Source: an uncultured Selenomonadales bacterium
GTDB lineage: Bacteria > Bacillota_C > Negativicutes > Selenomonadales > Selenomonadaceae
Length of the DNA: 19,084 bases
Direction: 5' to 3'
Assembly (NCBI GenBank): GCA_947302675.1
Contig: CAMYWI010000002.1
Location: forward strand, 1-19,084
Under the pieces are notes generated by a model that was not told where the DNA came from, ran no database searches, and saw nothing but the letters and a program-made list of their open reading frames with translations. Below, piece after piece: positions 15,941 to 19,084 of the stretch; position 1 is the stretch's first letter; each line of letters starts with the position of its first letter. The position numbers and the translations under genes were made by a program.

Positions 15941-15944
15941 TTTT
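15915..15944 (+). terminator. Duplicated rho-independent terminator
   Basis: Same hairpin as at 15580 (arms 15915-15922 and 15929-15936), here followed by eight Ts. It was probably the original terminator before duplication, since the first copy's T-run is cut to seven by the junction. Confidence 0.9.
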
Positions 15945-15989
15945 GTTAGCATGTTAAATTGTCCTTGCGAAGAAATTCGGTGGCGTTGC

Positions 15990-16017
15990 TTGCAAAATTC
16001 GCCCTTTGTGTTATCCT
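15990..16017 (+). promoter_or_regulatory. Possible promoter of the NUDIX-protease pair
   Basis: TTGCAA (15990-15995) and TATCCT (16012-16017) are 16 bases apart. Both are imperfect, but they lie between a terminator and a gene that needs a promoter. The rest of the stretch 15945-16048 shows no other feature. Confidence 0.35.
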
Positions 16018-16048
16018 TTATAAACAAAAATTTTAAGGGGCGATTGAA

Positions 16049-16627
16049 ATGTTGATTGACAACGAAGATAAAAATTTGGTCGAGAAAAAACTTTCTAGCG
16101 AGCCGATTTTCGACGGCGTTTTGTTGCACGTCATGAAAGATGAAGTCGAACTACCCAACGGTCATAAAGCGGTGCGCGAATGGATTAAACACCCCGGCGC
16201 GTCGGCGGTGATTCCGCTCCTGCCCGACAATCAAATTATTCTCGTGCGGCAATTCCGCTACCCCGTCGGCAAAGTTACGCTTGAAGTTCCGGCGGGCAAG
16301 CTCGACGTTGCGGGCGAAGATCCTATCGAATGCGCCAAGCGCGAACTTTCGGAGGAAACGGGCTACACTGCTGGCAAGTTTTGGAAACTCACGACGATTG
16401 CAACGACCGTTGGCTTTACTGACGAATATATTCACCTCTACGCGGCGAGCGACCTCAAGCCTGGCAAAATTCATCCCGACTCCGACGAATTTATCAACGT
16501 TGTAAAAGTTCCTCTGACCGCCGCATTGCAAATGGTCGAGAGCGGAAAAATCTTCGACGCGAAGTCCGCCGTCTCAATTCTGTTGCTCGCCAAGCAAGTT
16601 TTTCTTAAGAAGTCGGAGGCGATTTAA
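16049..16627 (+). CDS. NUDIX hydrolase, ADP-ribose pyrophosphatase type
   Basis: A 192-residue cytosolic hydrolase that probably cleaves ADP-ribose to AMP and ribose-5-phosphate, a housekeeping step that removes a reactive nucleotide sugar. The NUDIX box spans about 83-106, with RELSEETGY (98-106) carrying the catalytic glutamates. It is preceded by the ADPRase-type strand VTLEVPAGKLD and the RQFRYPVG element (67-74). The box has one residue more than the G-x5-E spacing before its first glutamate (GKLDVAGE), a modest departure. AAGGGG (16035-16040) precedes the ATG at 16049. The stop shares one base with the start of the protease gene (TAATG), so the two are translationally coupled, a pairing seen in other Firmicutes. 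Exact substrate specificity is not certain. Confidence 0.9.
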   Translation: MLIDNEDKNLVEKKLSSEPIFDGVLLHVMKDEVELPNGHKAVREWIKHPGASAVIPLLPDNQIILVRQFRYPVGKVTLEVPAGKLDVAGEDPIECAKRELSEETGYTAGKFWKLTTIATTVGFTDEYIHLYAASDLKPGKIHPDSDEFINVVKVPLTAALQMVESGKIFDAKSAVSILLLAKQVFLKKSEAI

Positions 16628-17262
16628 TGTTTGATGATCTTGGCGGTTTCTTGATGAATTTGATTGCGGGCTTGCCTGGCATCGTCATTGCAATGACCGT
16701 TCACGAATATTCGCACGCTCGCGTTGCCTACGCGCTCGGCGATTTTACGCCGCGCCTTCAAGGACGCTTGACGCTCAATCCCGCCGCGCACGTCGACCCA
16801 ATCGGGCTGTTAATGCTTTTTATCGTGCATTTCGGCTGGGCTAAACCCGTTCAGATAAACCCGCTGAACTTCAACAACCCGCGCCGCGATGATATTTTAG
16901 TTTCGCTTGCCGGTCCCGCGTCGAATTTAATCGTGTCGTTCGTCGCGCTGATAGTTTTGGTCATGCTGGCGAAGTTGGACTTCCCGCTGTCGGAGGGCGT
17001 GCTCGTCGTCTTCAACCTAATCATTATCTACAACATCAACTTCGCAATTTTCAACATGTTGCCAATCCCGCCGCTCGACGGCTCGCACATTCTCAGAAAT
17101 TTATTGCCGTACAACTTGGCGCGGGCGTATGAACAGCTCGAACGCTACAGCTTTATCTTTTTAATCATAATCATTGCGACGCCCGTGCTTAGTTATGTCT
17201 TCGTGCCGTTGCAAAGATTTATCTTCGGCATTTTTCAAAGCATAGTGAACATTTTGCTTTAA
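16627..17262 (+). CDS. Site-2 protease family (M50) membrane metalloprotease, YwhC type
   Basis: A 211-residue membrane protein with the zinc-protease motif HEYSH at 26-30 inside its first hydrophobic segment. The second metal-ligand motif, NMLPIPPLDG, lies at 143-152 and contains the conserved aspartate D151. About four to five hydrophobic segments are visible (near 15-35, 58-75, 95-115, 125-145 and 173-195). It is short and lacks a PDZ domain, matching the compact bacterial group of unknown substrate rather than RseP/SpoIVFB-type regulators. GGAGG (16615-16619) precedes the ATG, which overlaps the NUDIX stop by one base. The gene ends tail-to-tail with the minus-strand gene, with a 4-bp overlap and no terminator between them. 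Confidence 0.9.
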   Translation: MFDDLGGFLMNLIAGLPGIVIAMTVHEYSHARVAYALGDFTPRLQGRLTLNPAAHVDPIGLLMLFIVHFGWAKPVQINPLNFNNPRRDDILVSLAGPASNLIVSFVALIVLVMLAKLDFPLSEGVLVVFNLIIIYNINFAIFNMLPIPPLDGSHILRNLLPYNLARAYEQLERYSFIFLIIIIATPVLSYVFVPLQRFIFGIFQSIVNILL

Positions 17263-18149
17263 AAAAGTCTATTGCCGTTGTCGAAGTCGTAAAGCGATTC
17301 GCACTCGTCGATAATCTCTTCAAGCTCCGCCCGCGCAGAATATTTTCTGACGTTGCGATAAAAATTTTCCCTGTGAACGACGACTGAACGAATGAATTGC
17401 GCCGCATAGTCTGGAAAAATTCCTTCCGCGTCGACGAGCCGCCAGAAGTTTTTAACGCTGTCCTCCGTCGCAACGTCGTACTCGATTCTGTGTAAAATTC
17501 TTGATAACTCTGCGCGAACTTCAGGCGTGAACATTGACTTCAACAGCGCAAGCTCCGGCATTGACCGCGACGCCCTCACCAACCAAAATTCTGTTTGTAA
17601 GTCGTCGTCGAAGTTGTCAAAGCCGCAATCAATCAGCCGCTCCAAGAGTTCGGGCGGCGCATTTTTTTTCAGCGGCAAAAGTTGCACTTCCTTATAAAAC
17701 GACGCATAAAGCAACCGCTCAAATTCCGTGCGCGTGTAGAGCCGCGACACAATTCCCCCGAACACGCCGCGCATGAGCTTTTCTAAAACTTTCCAGTGGC
17801 GAATATTTCTGAAACTCGTCAGCCAACAGCCCGTCTGCTTTATGAATGTCGAAAAGCCCGCCGCAATGTCCTGCGGATTCGTCACGACCTCAAGCGTCAA
17901 GTCGCCGATAATCGCGTCGAAAAACTCCTCGTCAAACGGCAGGCGTTCTTCGCGATAGTCAAGCAGAAAAGTTTTCTCGTTAGAAAATTTCTCGGCGTCG
18001 TCCTCGTTGTTCGTGACAAAAAAAATTTCAGCCGCTGGGAATTTCTCGCGCAACGGCTCAAGATAAGCCGCGCTCTCAACGACCAATATCCGCTTGAAAA
18101 AATCCTCGCCCGCTATAAATTCCGTCAAGCTCGGTTTAATTTCTTCCAT
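17259..18149 (-). CDS. Methyltransferase-like protein lacking the glycine motif
   Basis: A 296-residue soluble protein I cannot place firmly. Residues 18-160 resemble a class I SAM-methyltransferase core in order and spacing. A first strand ILVVESAAY (21-29) and an acidic second-strand region (FFVTNNED) come first. FDAIIGDLTLEVV (77-89) stands where a D-x-x-LEH motif would be, followed by FIKQTGCWLTSFRN (102-115), similar to the LKPGG-containing strand, and TEFERLLYASF. The SAM-binding glycines expected after the first strand are absent, so it may not bind SAM. Residues 160-296 are helical, charged and unassigned. GGAG (complement of 18158-18161) precedes the ATG. The gene follows the glutamine synthetase after 27 bp and is likely co-transcribed. 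Its stop overlaps the stop of the protease gene on the other strand. Confidence 0.6.
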   Translation of the reverse strand: MEEIKPSLTEFIAGEDFFKRILVVESAAYLEPLREKFPAAEIFFVTNNEDDAEKFSNEKTFLLDYREERLPFDEEFFDAIIGDLTLEVVTNPQDIAAGFSTFIKQTGCWLTSFRNIRHWKVLEKLMRGVFGGIVSRLYTRTEFERLLYASFYKEVQLLPLKKNAPPELLERLIDCGFDNFDDDLQTEFWLVRASRSMPELALLKSMFTPEVRAELSRILHRIEYDVATEDSVKNFWRLVDAEGIFPDYAAQFIRSVVVHRENFYRNVRKYSARAELEEIIDECESLYDFDNGNRLF

Positions 18150-18176
18150 GTTTAAATCTCCGCAACTTTGAGCCGC

Positions 18177-19084
18177 TTAAATCATATTCTTTTCGTAGGC
18201 GTCGTAAAGGACTTTTAGCTCCTCAATCTTCGCGTAGATCTCGACTTGCAAGCCGGACGCCTTCGCGAACTCGCCCGCGTTCAGTGCCGTTATCAGTTGC
18301 GTGAACAGCGACTTCTCGTCGATTGAGTCCTTCGCAAGCGCGGCGCGGAGCAAGAAAATTTTATTCCAGTTGTAAGCGTCGAGGTCGGTTACGAACGCCG
18401 CCTCGATTTTTTTTGCCTTGCGAACAGTCTCGCGGAATTCGGGCAGGATTCGCGAAATCAATTCCGTTTTCCAACGCAACAAGGCTCCCTCGCGGAAGGC
18501 GTTAATAATTTTTTCTTCCAACGCGCCGCCGCTCGATATGACTTTGACTTTGTCGGGAAATTTTTTCAACGCCTCCATATTTTCCCAGACGGTTGCGGGC
18601 GGCTTGCCGAAAAGTTTATCGCGCTCCTCTTGCGTGAAGTCTTCAAAAACATCTTGCTCCGAACGGTACGCGCGATCTTTTTCAAGATAAAAACCTTCCT
18701 GCCCCGCCGACTTCGACAGCTCTGCCAAAAGTTCGGGCGTCTTGTGAGTTATCGCCGCCTTCACGCCGTCGAGGATTGCCGAATAACTCGCCGCTAAGAC
18801 AAGATAAATATTCGTGTAGGGATTGCAACTGCGCAGTTCAAAGCGCGTTGCCATTGGATTTTCCAGGTCGCGAATCAAGCTTACAAGGATAGTCCGGTTG
18901 CGGCTCGGAATTTGCGGCGAGTGTCCAAGCGAAGTCACGATACAAACGGGAGCCTCAAAGCCAGGCTTTAATCTGTTCAGTGAATCATTGGTCGCGCTGA
19001 CGAACGGATTGATGACCTCGTAATTTTTCAGCAAGCCCATTAACGCGCCGTAGCCAACCGCGCTCATGTAATCTTCAGCGGGAT
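18177..19084 (-). CDS. Glutamine synthetase, long form, C-terminal part (5' end outside window)
   Basis: The frame stays open to the window edge (PAEDYM precedes the internal Met at 19067), so the start lies outside. The first ~80 visible residues are the end of a glutamine synthetase catalytic domain: NPFVSATNDSLNRLKPGFEA, the SRNRT ATP/phosphate-binding arginine region, and ATRFELRSCNPYTNIYLVLA. The last of these corresponds to the RIELR-x-PDPxxNPYLxxAA end of family PF00120. Unusually, more than 200 residues follow, rich in helices and charge, where classical type I enzymes have far less. This suggests one of the longer anaerobe forms. The enzyme makes glutamine from glutamate, ammonia and ATP. 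The methyltransferase-like gene lies 27 bp downstream on the same strand. Catalytic activity is likely but the N-terminal half is not seen. Confidence 0.85.
   Translation of the reverse strand, partial: PAEDYMSAVGYGALMGLLKNYEVINPFVSATNDSLNRLKPGFEAPVCIVTSLGHSPQIPSRNRTILVSLIRDLENPMATRFELRSCNPYTNIYLVLAASYSAILDGVKAAITHKTPELLAELSKSAGQEGFYLEKDRAYRSEQDVFEDFTQEERDKLFGKPPATVWENMEALKKFPDKVKVISSGGALEEKIINAFREGALLRWKTELISRILPEFRETVRKAKKIEAAFVTDLDAYNWNKIFLLRAALAKDSIDEKSLFTQLITALNAGEFAKASGLQVEIYAKIEELKVLYDAYEKNMI

Noticed and set aside
15606..15944. Mobile element as the cause of the repeat after 15606
   Set aside because: No terminal inverted repeats, transposase or target-site duplication beyond the 3-nt junction. 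A simple tandem duplication explains it.

Overview
The window reads as chromosomal DNA of an anaerobic Firmicute. My best guess is a Negativicute of the Selenomonas type, based on the fused CobA-HemD tetrapyrrole enzyme, formate-tetrahydrofolate ligase, AGCS amino-acid symporter, long glutamine synthetase, strong GGAGG-type ribosome binding sites and abundant TPR glycosyltransferases. This placement is an inference; there is no rRNA or other marker gene. I see no phage, insertion sequence, CRISPR array or tRNA.

Layout. 1-4220 (+): the 3' end of fhs, then cobA-hemD, a two-domain glycosyltransferase whose start overlaps the cobA-hemD stop, and a small membrane protein, all tightly packed. 4222-6070 (+): a promoter and an F420-hydrogenase-beta-like iron-sulfur protein with an unusual acidic repeat at its N-terminus. 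6112-7605 (+): a consensus promoter embedded in a terminator-like hairpin, then an alanine/glycine:cation symporter closed by a strong terminator. 7637-15608 (+): a glycosylation operon. 15606-15944: a 335-bp tandem duplication of the end of that operon. 16049-17262 (+): a NUDIX hydrolase and a site-2 protease. 17259-19084 (-): a long-form glutamine synthetase (5' truncated by the window) followed by a degenerate methyltransferase-like protein; this pair converges on the protease gene with a 4-bp overlap.

The most interesting part is 7637-14079. Two adjacent reading frames look like one ancestral gene of about 2150 codons, encoding three GT2-TPR modules, a helical/TPR linker and two complete OGT/SPINDLY-like (GT41) catalytic domains. 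The gene is broken by a net one-base loss (or two-base gain) near 9551-9565, inside the tail of the second module. If the frame is intact in the cell, this is a five-active-site glycosyltransferase, plausibly a cytoplasmic protein O-glycosylation machine for flagellin, S-layer or adhesin. The substrate cannot be read from the sequence. A Tat-targeted FAD oxidoreductase follows 6 bp downstream and shares the operon. The end of that flavoprotein gene plus its terminator has been duplicated in tandem with a single base difference, so the event is very recent or an assembly artefact.
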